Program-made: the position numbers and the translations under genes
Part shown: in pieces, positions 21,322 through 34,027 of the stretch
Position numbering within the stretch: the first letter of the stretch is position 1
How the letters are laid out: the number at the start of each line of letters is the position of its first letter
Assembly: GCA_949752735.1 (NCBI GenBank)
Contig: OX457036.1
Coordinates: 90,215,687 to 90,279,686, forward strand
Length of the DNA stretch: 64,000 bases
Direction: 5' to 3'
Origin: Lumbricus terrestris
Lineage: Eukaryota > Annelida > Clitellata > Crassiclitellata > Lumbricidae
Notes under the pieces: model-generated
What the model was told of the DNA's origin: nothing
Seen by the model: the letters and a program-made list of their open reading frames with translations, nothing else
Databases searched by the model: none

Positions 21322-24300
21322 ATGGCCAGTAAAGATGCGAGAGTGGGAAAAGATGGCGATGATGATAGCCTATCACCATCTGGGACAGGAGAGAACTTGG
21401 GACTTTTGGTCTCCATAAGCACTGGCAAACACTGGCAAATTCCAGAATATCTTAAGGTTATCTTATTACTTGTCTTGAATGTTATTTACTCCGCTCTTGT
21501 TCGCACAACTGTGAGATCTCACTTGCAGATGCATTGATCCAGTATGAATACTTTTCAAGTTGCTTTATCACATTGATTTTATCCTTCCTATTTTATCATT
21601 TCTCTCTTACACAGCTTCAAAGATTTATGTTATAGTTTGTAACCGCATTATTATGATTATTAATGATTATACACTCTTTTATTGTTCTTATTCAATGCTC
21701 TTGCAGTGCATTTTCACGCGGTTCAATAGAGAACATGCTTACTTACTTATTTTACAAGATGTGTTTATGGTTGGTAGAATGGTAGACTTGGTTATAGGAT
21801 TGCTACTGTGTAGTTTTTGCACTAGAGCAGAAATATCTTTCAGTCATGGAATCAAGCATGTGAGAATGTTGAAAGTAGAGAATTGGAAATAAGCTATTAA
21901 ATGACACTATGTCTTTCATTCCAACTGCTCGTCAATGGCATCATGTTGCACATTTACCATCTATAGCTGAACTGAGACTTGTGCGTCACTTATGGTGCCC
22001 ATGACTTTGAAACCTTTCTTTGATGTTTGATAAACTGTTCTTGTTGTTTTGGCAGCCCGGTAAATGTCGAAGTATAACGGAATTTGAGAAGTTGAATCGC
22101 ATTGGAGAAGGCACCTATGGGATTGTCTGTACGTTCCAGTTTAATATTAGATTTACAACAATAATTTAATAATCGTATTGTATGCTTATTACTCTTTTAT
22201 TTCTTTTATTTCTTTGCTCATCCCTGTAAAATAATCGTGATGGAGGGTAACATAATTATTTTATTTAAGAGTTCACTTTGACAAGTTATGTCTAGATCCC
22301 AAATCAAGGGACTGCATATTTGTGCATATGCTGATTTACGCATTGCATGTAGTTGCTAGCTTTTTTAGATTATACATATTTTCTTTAATACATTGCTATA
22401 TTTTTTGCTTGAAATTTATTATGTATTTCAAGATTGTGAGTGCAGAATAATTTTTATTTCTTTAGTTTGTGCATTTTTTTGTCAATAATTTAAATTTGTT
22501 TTGATCAAAGACAATGCCAGCTCTTTAAAAAAATTTGTTCAGTTTAAGAAAGCATTTATAAAGTTTATCACTCACTCTGTTCACAGATCGAGCATTGGAC
22601 AACAAAACAAATGAAATTGTTGCGTTAAAGAAGATGAGAATGGAAAATGAAAAAGAAGGTATGTTAACAATGAAATGTATTTTAACAATGAAATGCATTT
22701 TAACAATGAAATGTATTTTAACAATGAAATGTATTTTAGCAATGAAATGTATTTTAACAATAAAATGCATTTTAACAATGAAATGTATTTTAACAATGAA
22801 ATGTCAATTTTTAGTTTGTAGAATTTCGTTATTTGTTCTGAGCTATTCCATTCTAGTGCTGGAAATACTATGCCGGTAATTACTAGGCATCTAGAGTTGT
22901 TACTCAAAACAGAATGTTATCCATTGAATTCAAAAGATCTGTCCAATGAGTCTGAAGATTGAGGTTGAGTTTTGGATTAGCAAAACACTAAGAAGGATGA
23001 TCAATTGATCATGCTCAAATAAAACATCTGGGGTTGAGTAATGAAGGGCATGGAATGCTACTTTCAACTATGGGTATTCTTTTGACAGATACGGTGCATT
23101 CTGGAATTTTGAAGTTCACTTTAACTCTGTATTGAGGTTTATTTTGATGAAGCATTCAGAACAAACAGAAGATATCTTGTAACTCCATTTTGAAAAACAG
23201 TTAAAAAGTTTTACCTGCAGATTAGTCTAGCAATGTATAAATTTTTGTGTGCTAAAAGTAAGTGTTTGTGTTTAGATTTGTCTGAATCGAGTTCTACTGA
23301 TCAAAATCTTTATCTTCGGGTGTTTATGTTTTATGGCTAGGGTTTCCGATCAGCGGCCTGCGTGAAATCAACCTCTTACTCAACATACGTCATCAGAATG
23401 TTGTTCAACTCAATGACATTGTTGTTGGAAGGCACTTAGAAAGGTCGGTAAAAACATTTTTTCATTTGAATAAAAGAAGTTGGCATTCAACATAGTTTCT
23501 ACTTTCAATTTATCTCATCGTATAATGGCTAAACTGATCTGAGATTCATTGAGCTCTCAACTTAAGACAATTATTGAATGTATTTGTGGAGTTTTACTCA
23601 CGTTGCATTTCTTTTTTGCATTTACTATTTTACTTGGTGTTAGGTAAATATTACTTATTACCAGCTCAGCATTTTTATGTGCGAGATAGTTATGTGTGGC
23701 TGTTTGATTTAGCAATCTTGTTTGGCTTCTGAGGCCAAGTGGTACCAGTAAAGTTAGAGTAAATTTTATAAAGTCATAAATTTTACCAGTGTGAATTCCT
23801 GTTGCCACTTATTGGAGATTGTTTGTAAATAGTTTGTAATTCTTTAGCTGTTTACTTACATTTTTTTGCTGGGAAATAAATTTTACCTTATCTTAAACTT
23901 ATTTTGCCCTTATGGCGCTCAAATGTGGAATAAAATACCAATTAATATTCGTCAATCCAGTAGTCTGCAGATTTTTAAAAAGAGACTTCGTGTTTTTCTT
24001 TTCTCCACTAAGTCTACTTAGAAGTGCACATGACCACTTGTAGTTAAGGTTCTACTTAAGTATATAGTTACGTTTGTTCCTCTACATGCTATTTGCAATT
24101 TAAACTTTTTGCAATCTGTCATCACCTAATTTGATTTAATTTTTTTTAAAATTTTTGCTATCTTGTACAATATTTCTTGGTATTTTTTCTTACTTGGGTG
24201 ACCCTCCCCAGCGGGATGTCAATCCCTTTAGGGCCATCCTTTGTAGCCAATGCATGCATATTTTCTGTTATTGATGTCATCTTGTTTTCTGGTTGCATTA

Positions 24301-27300
24301 AAGTGAATTGATTGATTGATTGGTTCCAAAACTCATCCTCAATCTTCAGACTCATTGGACAGATTTTACCTTAGCTCATGTATAAATCTAAACAATGTGA
24401 TGCATGTGTGCTTGTCAGTTTTAAATTAATCTACTTATTTGCTTGGTTGTATGTGTGTTCCATGACACCTGTAAGATACTACCAAGGCTGTTGGAGCATG
24501 ACCTTCTCATTCATCTAAAACATAGATCTTAGATGAGCTATTGTCTCTATAGTTGTATTCAAAGAATGTTGTTAGGGAAGGTTTCTCTGCTATGTAGCAG
24601 AAACCTGTCATGCCAGAGTCGTCTTAAATTGTCTGATATTAATTTTAATGCCCAAGGCCTTAGAGTGAAATTTCTATTAATTGCACTTTTGGTGTCGTTT
24701 TCTATGTGCTGGAATTTTCTGTAAACTGCAGCATCTTCCTGTTGATGGAGTATTGTGAACAAGACTTGGCAAGTCTTCTGGATAACATGCAGCAACCTTT
24801 CACAGAGGCACAGGTACATCTGCTGAAATGTCGTGTTTTAGATACTCGTATATAATAGTAGTAGTAATAAATAAAAATAATGATGATGATAATAACAATA
24901 AATAATAATGATAATAATCCCCAAACTGGATTAGTTTTAACGTCTGAGGAATCATATACCTTGGCTAAAGAAATGATGATAATTTTACAGGTGTAATTTT
25001 GCTTTTGCAATAGCGAAGCCAATGTTGAAGGGGTGGGTGCTGTACAATTGTACATGAGCTCAAAGGTCACTGGCAGTTGTATGTCATTGTATATTTAAAT
25101 AGTTGCCTCATGTGACCACCCAAGTATTTCAAGGCATAGTTATTCGACAGGTCTTGGGAATTCTGGAACAGCTTTCGAGTGTTTGTTGAAGATGCATAGA
25201 TGCACTCCTATGTAGCTAAGATAAGATGCAGATCAAAATGAATACCTTTCAAGTGAAAAGCATGATGTTGCTTTGTCAAGTTGCAATCAAAATTGACAAT
25301 CAATTTATGCTGAACAGTGGAATGCTGAAGAAACCTTTTTATTCGGTTTTAAGACGCATCTCTTTAGTTCGTTTAAGCGCCTTTGTGGGATTCTTAAAAG
25401 ATGCTTTACAGTTAGCCAGATATATATATATATAATTATATATGTATATATATATATACATAATTTATCAGAACTCTTGATTTGATGGTTTTCACAGGTG
25501 AAATGTATCATGATGCAAGTTTTCAATGGACTTGAGTATCTTCATCATCGCTACATAGTACACAGGTTAGTCAAGAACTCTCGCTACTATAGTACCGCAA
25601 AAACTCTCACTACTATAGTACCGCATTGCGCTAGTAATATTATATGGTAGCACTTTAGTATGGTACTACATGTACTGTAGCTTAGGACTACTTAAATGAT
25701 TTGGAAGGAACTGTATATAAAACCACCTAAAGAATAATAAATGTAGTGGTATATGTTGCGCTGTAATGTAGCATTACTGTAGCTTACAATTCTTTATCCT
25801 TAGTAACCTGTGTTGTAGTACTGTAATAAGCCACTACTTTAAAGACAGACTGTTAGATCATGTGGTGATATATAATATAGTGTTTATTGCAATAGATATT
25901 TTGCTTGAATTTATTATCCTACATTTACGTAGAATCGGTTCCATACGACACCATGGATGCGAGGGTTTTTTATGCAAGCGTATAGAATAGATACACTACA
26001 TTGTATTGAAGATTATTGTAAGGTCAGTATTATCACCTTAGATTATCACCAGTCTTCATTACAAACTGCAGTTTTATGACAGCCACCGATGAGAATATTG
26101 ATTGTAAATTTGTGTAGGAGCATATGCTGTGTTTTACTGGCGCTTCTCGATTGTTTCTGCGGAAGTTTATTTTGTTGTTTTTCTTTTCACTGCAGGGACC
26201 TGAAAGTGTCGAATCTTCTGATGACAGATACTGGCTGTGTTAAGATTGGTTTGTATCTCATATGATGTCAAATTATGCGTATAATAAACGGCTACTTAGC
26301 AGGTCGGTCGTGCGCTTTACGGATTGGACTATTCTCACACAGAAAACGATGACGAGATCCGTCGAATCGACGGCTCATTCCTTTGCTTAGCAGGTGGAAT
26401 GGTGTATTTCCGTATAAAGCGCTCCTTTTTATACAATGACAAATTGACCATGTGGCCTTGATCCTGCTCAGCTTTCAATGAATTCTTACCCAGGGTTGAA
26501 GAGATTTGTGAGGATAGATGATGGCCATTGTTCTCCATGGCTGCTTCCTTGTTCTTTGACAACAATGTACTGCCAATGTGCTCATTTTTATAGATGAGTT
26601 TACTAGAGGGCACAAGAGAAGAGATATTTTTGTCTTAGTAAGGATTTTAAGATGCCCAGGTTGTGAAAAACTTTATTTTCTTTGTCTGTATAGTGATGTA
26701 GCTTTTCCGGAAAAGTATTTTGCCGGAAAGTTTCCGGAAAGTTTCCGGAAACTTTCCGAAGAACCAGAAAAATACATTTAACTCATAAAATATCAGAATT
26801 TCACTCTCAGAAAGGTTTCTTATAGTTTAAACTCCTTTTATTTACAGTACTTCTGTCAATGCAAACAATGTTGAACTTAAAAATAATTAATATGAGCAAT
26901 AAACACTATTCATTAGCATTTCAGACTAGAGTAGCCTTTAGAAAACTAGTTGATTGCATGTCTGCAGTCAGCTCTGTTGCAGGAAATGTGTAAAAAAAAC
27001 TGATATAAACATGAAGCATTACTGCATCAATTGCTGTTTCTGTCATATTTTCATAACTCACAAATATGAAGGTGACTAAATGATAAAAAATATTTTCCCA
27101 AAATTTACAGTGAAGTTTAATTGCATTTAATTCCTAAATGTATTTTGGGCCGTGTGAACAATCTGAACAATTATCATTAGCAGTACCATCTATTGAATAA
27201 ACTATCAGTTATAACCACCTAAGACTGCTAATATAGTATTGATGTATTTAATAACATCATATTGAAAGAAAATTCGAACTCCATAGAATTGAGTATGTAT

Positions 27301-30300
27301 TTAGTAATATTTTATTGGTGAAAAAATACGTCGGAAAGTTTCCGGAAAAATATGAAACTTTTCTGACAATATTTCCTCCTCACAACACTAACTGCTAAAT
27401 AGTGATTGCTGTATTTATTAACAATATTGAAAGAAAATTTCGGACTCCTTAGAATTGTATACCCGGTATGTATTTAATAATATTTTATTGGTGAAAAAAT
27501 ACGTCGGAAAGTTTCCGGAAAAATATGAAAATTTTCTGACAATATTTTCTCCTCACAACACTAACTGCTAAATAGTGATTGCTGTATTTAGTAACATTAT
27601 ATTGAAAGAAAATTTCGGACTCATTAGAATTGAGTATGTATTTAATAATATTTTATTGGCGGAAAAATATGTCGGAAAGTTTCCGGAAAGATACGTCGGA
27701 AAGTTTCCGAAACTTTCCGGAAAGATATGAAAGTTTCCGCGGAAAGTTTCCGCCTCACAACACTATGTCTGTAAATTCAATTTGTCAGGTTACGAATTTT
27801 CTATTTATTTAAGTTTGTTTATGTGTGAATATTTATTTTAGCTGATTTTGGTTTGGCCAAGAAGTATGGGGTTCCTCTTCAGCCAATGACACCGAAAGTT
27901 GTCACTTTATGGTAGGATCACATATGCTCATCCTTGATCATTTCCATGATCATAGTCAATTCTGTCAGCTTTACGATCATCTATCACCATAACTACGTTA
28001 TAGAAGTTTCTAGATGTGCATAATTGTAGTTTGTCCTGCATGTAAATGTGCTAATGCTTGTCTCATTTATGGTACTCATGCCATTAAAATCAACAATTAA
28101 TTTTGTACTTTATTTCTTCATGATTTTCTTAATTCTTTTCTAGTTAATTAATTCCATGGATACTTAATCGCTTTATTTTTTTATAGTTGTCTTATTTGTC
28201 TTAGTTGTGTTTCATTCATTATACATCATCACTGCTTGTTGCATTGAAGAACTTGAGTACCTGTTCTGTTTTGAGCCTATTGTTCGTATGTTATGATACT
28301 CTCTTTATTTAAATTTTTTTATTATTTGGAGTAACGTAATGAAATGGGACTTGCAACCCTTTGTTTCTGCCATTGTATCTAAGTAGCCTAAACTTAAACT
28401 TTTTGTAATCAGTATATTAAGATTACTTAATTAGAATTGTTTTTGTTTAGGTATCGTGCCCCAGAGCTGCTGCTTGGCTCGAAAATTCAAACAACAGCCA
28501 TTGATATGTGGTACGTGGGATTGTACTATTGAGCCCGTTTTTTTTATTTATCAACTCTTCATGAGAGTGTCAATTGTTTGACCATCACTTGATGCCTAAA
28601 GACTTTTCTTTTCAATGTATAATTTTATTGCTGAATAGTGAATGTTGTTAGTTGTGCAATGTGCATGGTTCCATCCTCTTCATGAGCAGTTTTATGGCCT
28701 TCAAGAATATGTCTTTATGTTTTATTATCAAAATTATTATTGATTTTTAATTACACTGACTGATTTGATTTGATTTGAGCAAATCAGTGTTGGTTTTTAT
28801 CTTAGTATGATTAAAAACTAACTGATAAGGTCTCATCATAGTTGACCTTAGTATATATTGCATTGAAATAGGGTACAATGATATTGAAATATGTACAACG
28901 ATACATACAGTGTCTGGTTTCTAATGTTTGAAGAATTAAAAATGTCTGCAGCTCAGCAGTTTAAATAGTATTATACTAAATAAAAAATTTGTGCTTTATT
29001 TCAAGGGCTGCTGGTTGCATCTTGGGTGAACTATTAGTTCATCGACCGTTGTTACCCGGGAAATCTGAAATTCAACAAATTGATCTGATTATCGAAATGT
29101 TTGGTACACCAAATGAACAGATATGGCCGGTGAGCTAATTTTAATTAATTTTTGATTTGTTCTTCACTATGGTAAGCTCTTAATTTATTATAAATTAAGC
29201 AATTGTAAACGGAAAATAACAGATTACCCTGAATATCAATGTAATCTTCAATTGATGAGGAGGCACTGACATCTTCTGGGAAAACATCACAGCTTGTTGT
29301 CAAAGTGTTAATGAAAGCAAGAGGGATATATGAATGAATATTTCAAATTATGACGCTGTATCTTTGTAGAATTCATTAGATTAAGGTTTCGTCTTAGTAG
29401 AATTTGAGTTTCACAATGTTTGTGGATTTGGAAAATGATATTTTTACAACAGATAACTATTAAATTGATTTCTGCCTACTGCGGGCTTAGAAACTGTGAT
29501 TGAAAACCTTCTTGATTTTACCTGAATACATTTGGTGCTTACTTTTTGTATTTGTAATTTGTGCATTGTTTCATCTTGTAAAATGTTATCCTTGGTGAAT
29601 ACATACGAACTTATGTGTATTATTATGTATTATGGAGCTTCAACACATCGTATGCTTCTGAGTAGAAAACATGAATTTTGTTTTAAATCAGAACATAATT
29701 TACAGAGAAGAAAATAATTGAAACCTATGCAGGTCTACAATACATGAATTATGTGCAGGACTACATATGCTGCATACTTCATATGTTCATTGTGTGTGAA
29801 AGACTGTATGCTGCAGTTTGTTTTTTAAAGGGTTTTTCAAAGTTGCCTGCTCTCGAGAACTGCTCTCTCAAACATCAACCGTAAGTCTCGCATTTCTTGC
29901 TACATGCTGTATTTGTTTTACATATTAATTTGAAATTTGAAATATATCTTTGTAAATTATGGCAGTGTGTGAGAACCTGGTATGGTTGCCTAATTAATGG
30001 CTCAAGATTGTGATTGGCTGTCGCATACTGAGGGCAAAAGTTCAATTCTTAGTCGTGTTTGTTCCTATCTGCTCTTTTGGTTGAATCAGCGATCAGCTGA
30101 GAATAGATTTGTTAATTGCATAGAAAAAGCTTCTGCTGGCTCTACTTATTTAATTGGAAATTGTGCTTTTGATGAGTTTTGTGTACAATGCTTCATGCCT
30201 GCGTCATGTGTTGTATTATTAGTTCAGGTTTTGCACTTATTCCTTGCTTCAGTAATTCTTTTCCTTGTTGCTCCTACAGTTACAACAATTTACGCCATTC

Positions 30301-33300
30301 TCTCGCGTGGTTGTCTGATGCTGGAATTCGACTTCTCAATTTCCTCTTCATGTACGATCCGATGAAAAGGTACAGATATATATTTATGTGTATGAGTTTG
30401 TCGGGAACTCTAAATGAGCAATATTTTGTATGACAGAACTAGGAAGTCATATTATAACTCTCGTCATAATCTGTATGTAATTTCTTATTCAGCATTATGT
30501 TTCTTATGCTATCTTGCAGACAGACATCTGATGCATTTTTGCCGACTGTAATTGGGCTTCTCTGTCACTGGATTGATTGACTGATAATTGATTGACTGAT
30601 AATTGATTGACTGATAATTGATTGACTGATAATTGATTGACTGATAATTGATTGACTGATAATTGATTGATTGACTGATTGAATGCATCAGTCATGTAAT
30701 GGTGACTCTTCCAATTACCTGAACACTGCTTATTAATTCAATTTTTCTTAATGATTTTAACTTCATTTAAAATTTTTGTCAGGAACTTAAAAGGAGCATG
30801 CATTCCAACTTTAAAAATAAACATATTGAGTGAATAAATCGCAATCAATAATTATGTGTCGTCTGAGAAGATATAATTTTGATTCTTTTCTAATAGTTTG
30901 TGCTATTGCTGAGCTAGTAATTATCAAGATATTTTTTACATTGATTACAAGGGCAACAGCAAAGGAATGCATAGACAGTTCGTACTTCAGACAACAACCT
31001 CATCGTAGGTTTCCTGTCTCCTGTTACAAGATTTTTTTAATGGAAATATTATTTGTCTGTTATGTTCTGACTGCATGCTCAAGAATTTGATTGAAAAATG
31101 TGACCTATATAAATTTTTAACCATGCATTTATGTACAATATATAATATATGAGTAGGTAAATATTCTATAAATGTGTATGGCTTATATTAGTTAGACACA
31201 TTTAAGATATTTGGAAAGGCACAAAATTCTCTTACCTTTGCATGTATGTACATGCATATAATTATAGTGTGGATTGACTTGTTAACACACAGTTGTTGAG
31301 GATATGCCATGTAATGTAGCATATAAACAAGGCTATGTATAAAAAGGGTAATGCTAAAAAGGACTTAAATATTCTTGCCTGATGTGTTAATCAATGTAGC
31401 ATGTTAAGTAACTAGTAGCTTTGGCACTATAGCACAAAAACAGTCAATACTACACAATATGTTTTAAATAAGGGAACTCTGCATACAGTGTATGCATAAT
31501 ACACTGAATGTATGAATAATATATCAATTATGCTGATCAATGACTTTTTCATTATGTGCTGGAAATTACTACATGTTTAATATGTTTATGTGTGAAAGAG
31601 ACCCGAAAATAAATGGAACACCTCGTTTAGCAAAACTTTTGGAAGAAGTTTTATTTGTTTATTTTTTCAAGAAGTTTTGTGGTTCCATTTGCAGCCTGTC
31701 CTCCAGAGCTGATGCCATCATTTCCACGATATCGTAACATGAAGAGAAAGTCAGCTGCTGCTGCGCTTCCGGTTGCTGCTGCTGCGGTGTCGGATGCCAG
31801 GTACCACCAACTCCTCTAGTCCTCTAGCAGCTTGGCATATCTAATAATAATATTAATAATATTTAATAATAATCTGTTTAATTTCAAACCGACATGTACT
31901 GCGGTATGAGTGCAATTCTTAGTACGACCAAATGATCGCAAGTTATTACATGAGTTGATTTCACTGGGTTTTTTGGCAGCCATGCAAGAACCATCGCCAC
32001 CTACCGAATAGAAGGCTGAGCCGACCTTTTGGAGGGTAGCGGGAAGCAATCCTGCAGTCGTGCACTGTTCATGCCAGTGTTGTTACCATTGCCCAAAACT
32101 ATTGATTTTTTACTTCATCCGATATATATTTCACCTTCAGAATATTGTAACAGTTGTAACTATTGTTAATTTATTTATCTATGTTGTTTTCGCAGTCATT
32201 ATTGTTGAATCTGAGCTGCCAACTACTAAATGTTCACAAACGACTTAATTAAGGTCTTTACGTGGAGGCTGCTCAGCGATGGTTGTTAGAATACATAAAT
32301 TTATAACACTGCCAAATAGATTGTCATACTCCACTGTTGTAGCGTGTGAAATTTATTGCTTTGTTTTTACAGTAAAATACGGAGGAAGAGTTTCAATATG
32401 GAAGGCGCTGAATCACGGTCCTCTCGTGAAACGTCTTTCCATGTGAGTATCAACAGCATCTTTGAGAATGTTAGTTTGCAGCATAACTTGTCCATCATTT
32501 TAGTCATGGAACCCTTTTGATTTCAAGAACATTTTTCATTTTTGACAGAATCCCAATCTACAGGGTGGGCCAAAAAAAAGACCCCCATAGGTTTTTTGCC
32601 AATATCTTGACCAAAATTAAGAATTTCCAAATGAAATTTTACAGGCTTATAGACAATTCATATTTACACGTGATGGCCAAATTTCATCAAAATATTTCAA
32701 ACAGAACAAAAGTTATATCACTTTTAGTGAGGCCACCCTACGTTTTTTGATGATTCAAAAAAAGTCAAAAGACGTAGGGTGGCCTCACTAAAAGTGATAT
32801 AACTTTTGTTCTGTTTGAAATATTTTTATGAAATCTGGCCATCATATGTAAATATGAATTGTCTATAAACCTGTAAAATTTCATTTCGAAATTCTTACTT
32901 TTGGCCAAGATATTGACAAAAACCTACTTTTTGTTGCGTTACGTTTTTGAATCGTCAAAAAACGGTGGGTGGCCTTCCTAAAAGTGGCATAACTTTTGGT
33001 TTGTTTGAAATATTTTGATGAAATCTGACCATCAAATGTAAATATGGATTGTCTTTAAGACTGTAAAATTTCATGTCGAAATTCTTACTTTTGGTCAAAA
33101 TATTGGCAAAAAACCTGGGGGGGGTCTTTTTTATGGCCCACCCTGTAGATTAAACGATTTGTGAAATACATGCGTCGTGTCTATGAAGCAGACCACTATG
33201 CAGGCTTAGTAATTATTATGGTATATACAGTTTTAATCTAAGAAAATAAATATTGGAAATTATTTTAACCAAAGTTTTCTATGACACCCTTGTCTCCATT

Positions 33301-34027
33301 TCAGACTCTATTTATAGTGTAACAAATATTAAATAACACTTCTATTCAATTCCTTCATGGAAATAATTCTTCATTGTCAATGCTGGTGTAGAGCAATTTA
33401 CTAAATTAATGTTTCTTTTGTGTCGTTGCACTTTATTTTTAAGATCAGAAATTGACAACATTATCACTGCGCCTTTGGATCGTTTAAAAAATAATTCATG
33501 TGTTGACTATCTGTTATTGCTGTTGGAACTTGCAGCAAAAGATGCAGACTCAGAACGTGCTTCTGATATAGATTGTTGTTGTGGCTTGGTAGCCTATTGA
33601 TTAGCATGTAACGCAGAGTGCAGGGGGTTGAACCTTCCTCACTGATGCAGTTACTGTATGGGGATCTTGAACAAGTCTTTCATATACAAATAGTTGGGGT
33701 CCATCAATGCTGTTTCGAAGGGTTGTATGTGTGGCCTACCACAGAGTTTTGGAAGGAGGACAATATAAACTACATTGTAGAAATCAATTATATTTTACAT
33801 AATTTTTATTTTAAGTGGTCCTGTTATTTGGTTTTAACTGTGCAGGCTGAAATTACAAGGAACTGATGAGCTGTCATTTGGTTTATCGTATAGAGTATAG
33901 AGTCTATAGACCCTTTTCAGAAGCAATCCGAGCTCAGTCCCAACACACGAGTGCATAATTCTCAAGTGCTGATTGTTCTGCTTCATGTTCTTTTTGTGCT
34001 TTGCAGGTTAAGAAGATGAAACGGTGA
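21322..34027 (+). CDS. CDK10: Cyclin-dependent kinase 10, 16 coding exons
   Basis: Nuclear Ser/Thr kinase of the CDK10/CDK11 branch; in vertebrates it pairs with cyclin M. Coding exons by splice sites and phase: 21322-21456, 22056-22128, 22587-22658, 23341-23443, 24732-24813, 25498-25565, 26196-26248, 27842-27911, 28451-28510, 29006-29129, 29831-29880, 30280-30369, 30952-31004, 31695-31800, 32373-32442, 34007-34027. They total 1230 bases and 409 residues; all junctions keep frame and use GT-AG. Visible motifs: glycine loop GEGTYG at 62-67, catalytic Lys84 (ALKK), helix PISGLRE at 96-102 (the CDK10 family usually has PISSLRE), HRDLKVSN at 177-184, DFG at 197-199, VVTLWYRAPE at 215-224. The C-terminus is Ala-rich, then basic, and ends VKKMKR. 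Human CDK10 is about 360 residues, so this one is longer at both ends. It converges on the minus-strand BTB gene. Confidence 0.95.
22659..22803. repeat. 18-bp minisatellite at the 5' end of CDK10 intron 3
   Basis: About eight copies of AAATGTATTTTAACAATG start within a few bases of the exon 3 donor (GTATGT at 22659). The repeat keeps the exon frame open, so retention of this intron would add a tail of repeated MKCILT before a stop near 22879. Confidence 0.9.
23900..24322 (+). mobile_element. 3' end of a LINE (L2/CR1-like) in CDK10 intron 4
   Basis: From 23911 the frame reads the conserved end of a non-LTR reverse transcriptase ([12 protein letters not shown], then [10 protein letters not shown]) and stops at 24021. 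A 3' UTR-like segment follows and ends in ATTG repeats near 24305-24322, the short tandem tail typical of these elements. Heavily 5' truncated and inactive. Confidence 0.7.
24848..24920. repeat. AAT/GAT-rich microsatellite in CDK10 intron 5
   Basis: Imperfect AGT, AAT and GAT triplets just after exon 5. A further AT-alternating run lies at about 25421-25460, shortly before exon 6. Confidence 0.8.
26691..27765. mobile_element. hAT-like element in CDK10 intron 7, TSD TGTCTGTA
   Basis: Ends TAGTGATGTAG and, on the other strand, TAGTGTTGTGAGG, flanked by a perfect 8-bp repeat, TGTCTGTA, at 26683-26690 and 27766-27773. Both subterminal regions are full of GGAAAGTTTCCGG palindromes (26707-26757 and 27672-27752). 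The right half has three diverged direct repeats of about 180 bp containing TATTTTATTGGTGAAAAAAT or TATTTTATTGGCGGAAAAAT (near 27308, 27480 and 27650), each followed by CGGAAAGTTTCCGGAAA. No transposase. Confidence 0.85.
30571..30682. repeat. 15-bp minisatellite in CDK10 intron 12
   Basis: About seven copies of TTGATTGACTGATAA in tandem, almost identical. The minus-strand ORF of repeated NQLSV across it is an artefact of the period-15 repeat. Confidence 0.95.
32561..33145. mobile_element. Mariner-like foldback element, copy 3, TA TSD
   Basis: Ends CAGGGTGGGCC and GGCCCACCCTG, flanked by TA on both sides (32559-32560 and 33146-33147). The halves are long imperfect inverted repeats meeting near 32755 (CCTACGTTTTTTGA against its complement). 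It lies in intron 15 of CDK10, and an mRNA precursor would contain a strong hairpin. No transposase. Confidence 0.85.
33578..33705 (+). mobile_element. tRNA-derived SINE fragment in CDK10 intron 15
   Basis: A tRNA-like head (GCCTATTGATTAGCATG, then GGGGGTTGAACCTTCC) is followed by GGGATCTTGAACAAGTC, the same body word found in the minus-strand copy at 37365-37502. The B box is degenerate, so this is an old copy. Confidence 0.55.
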
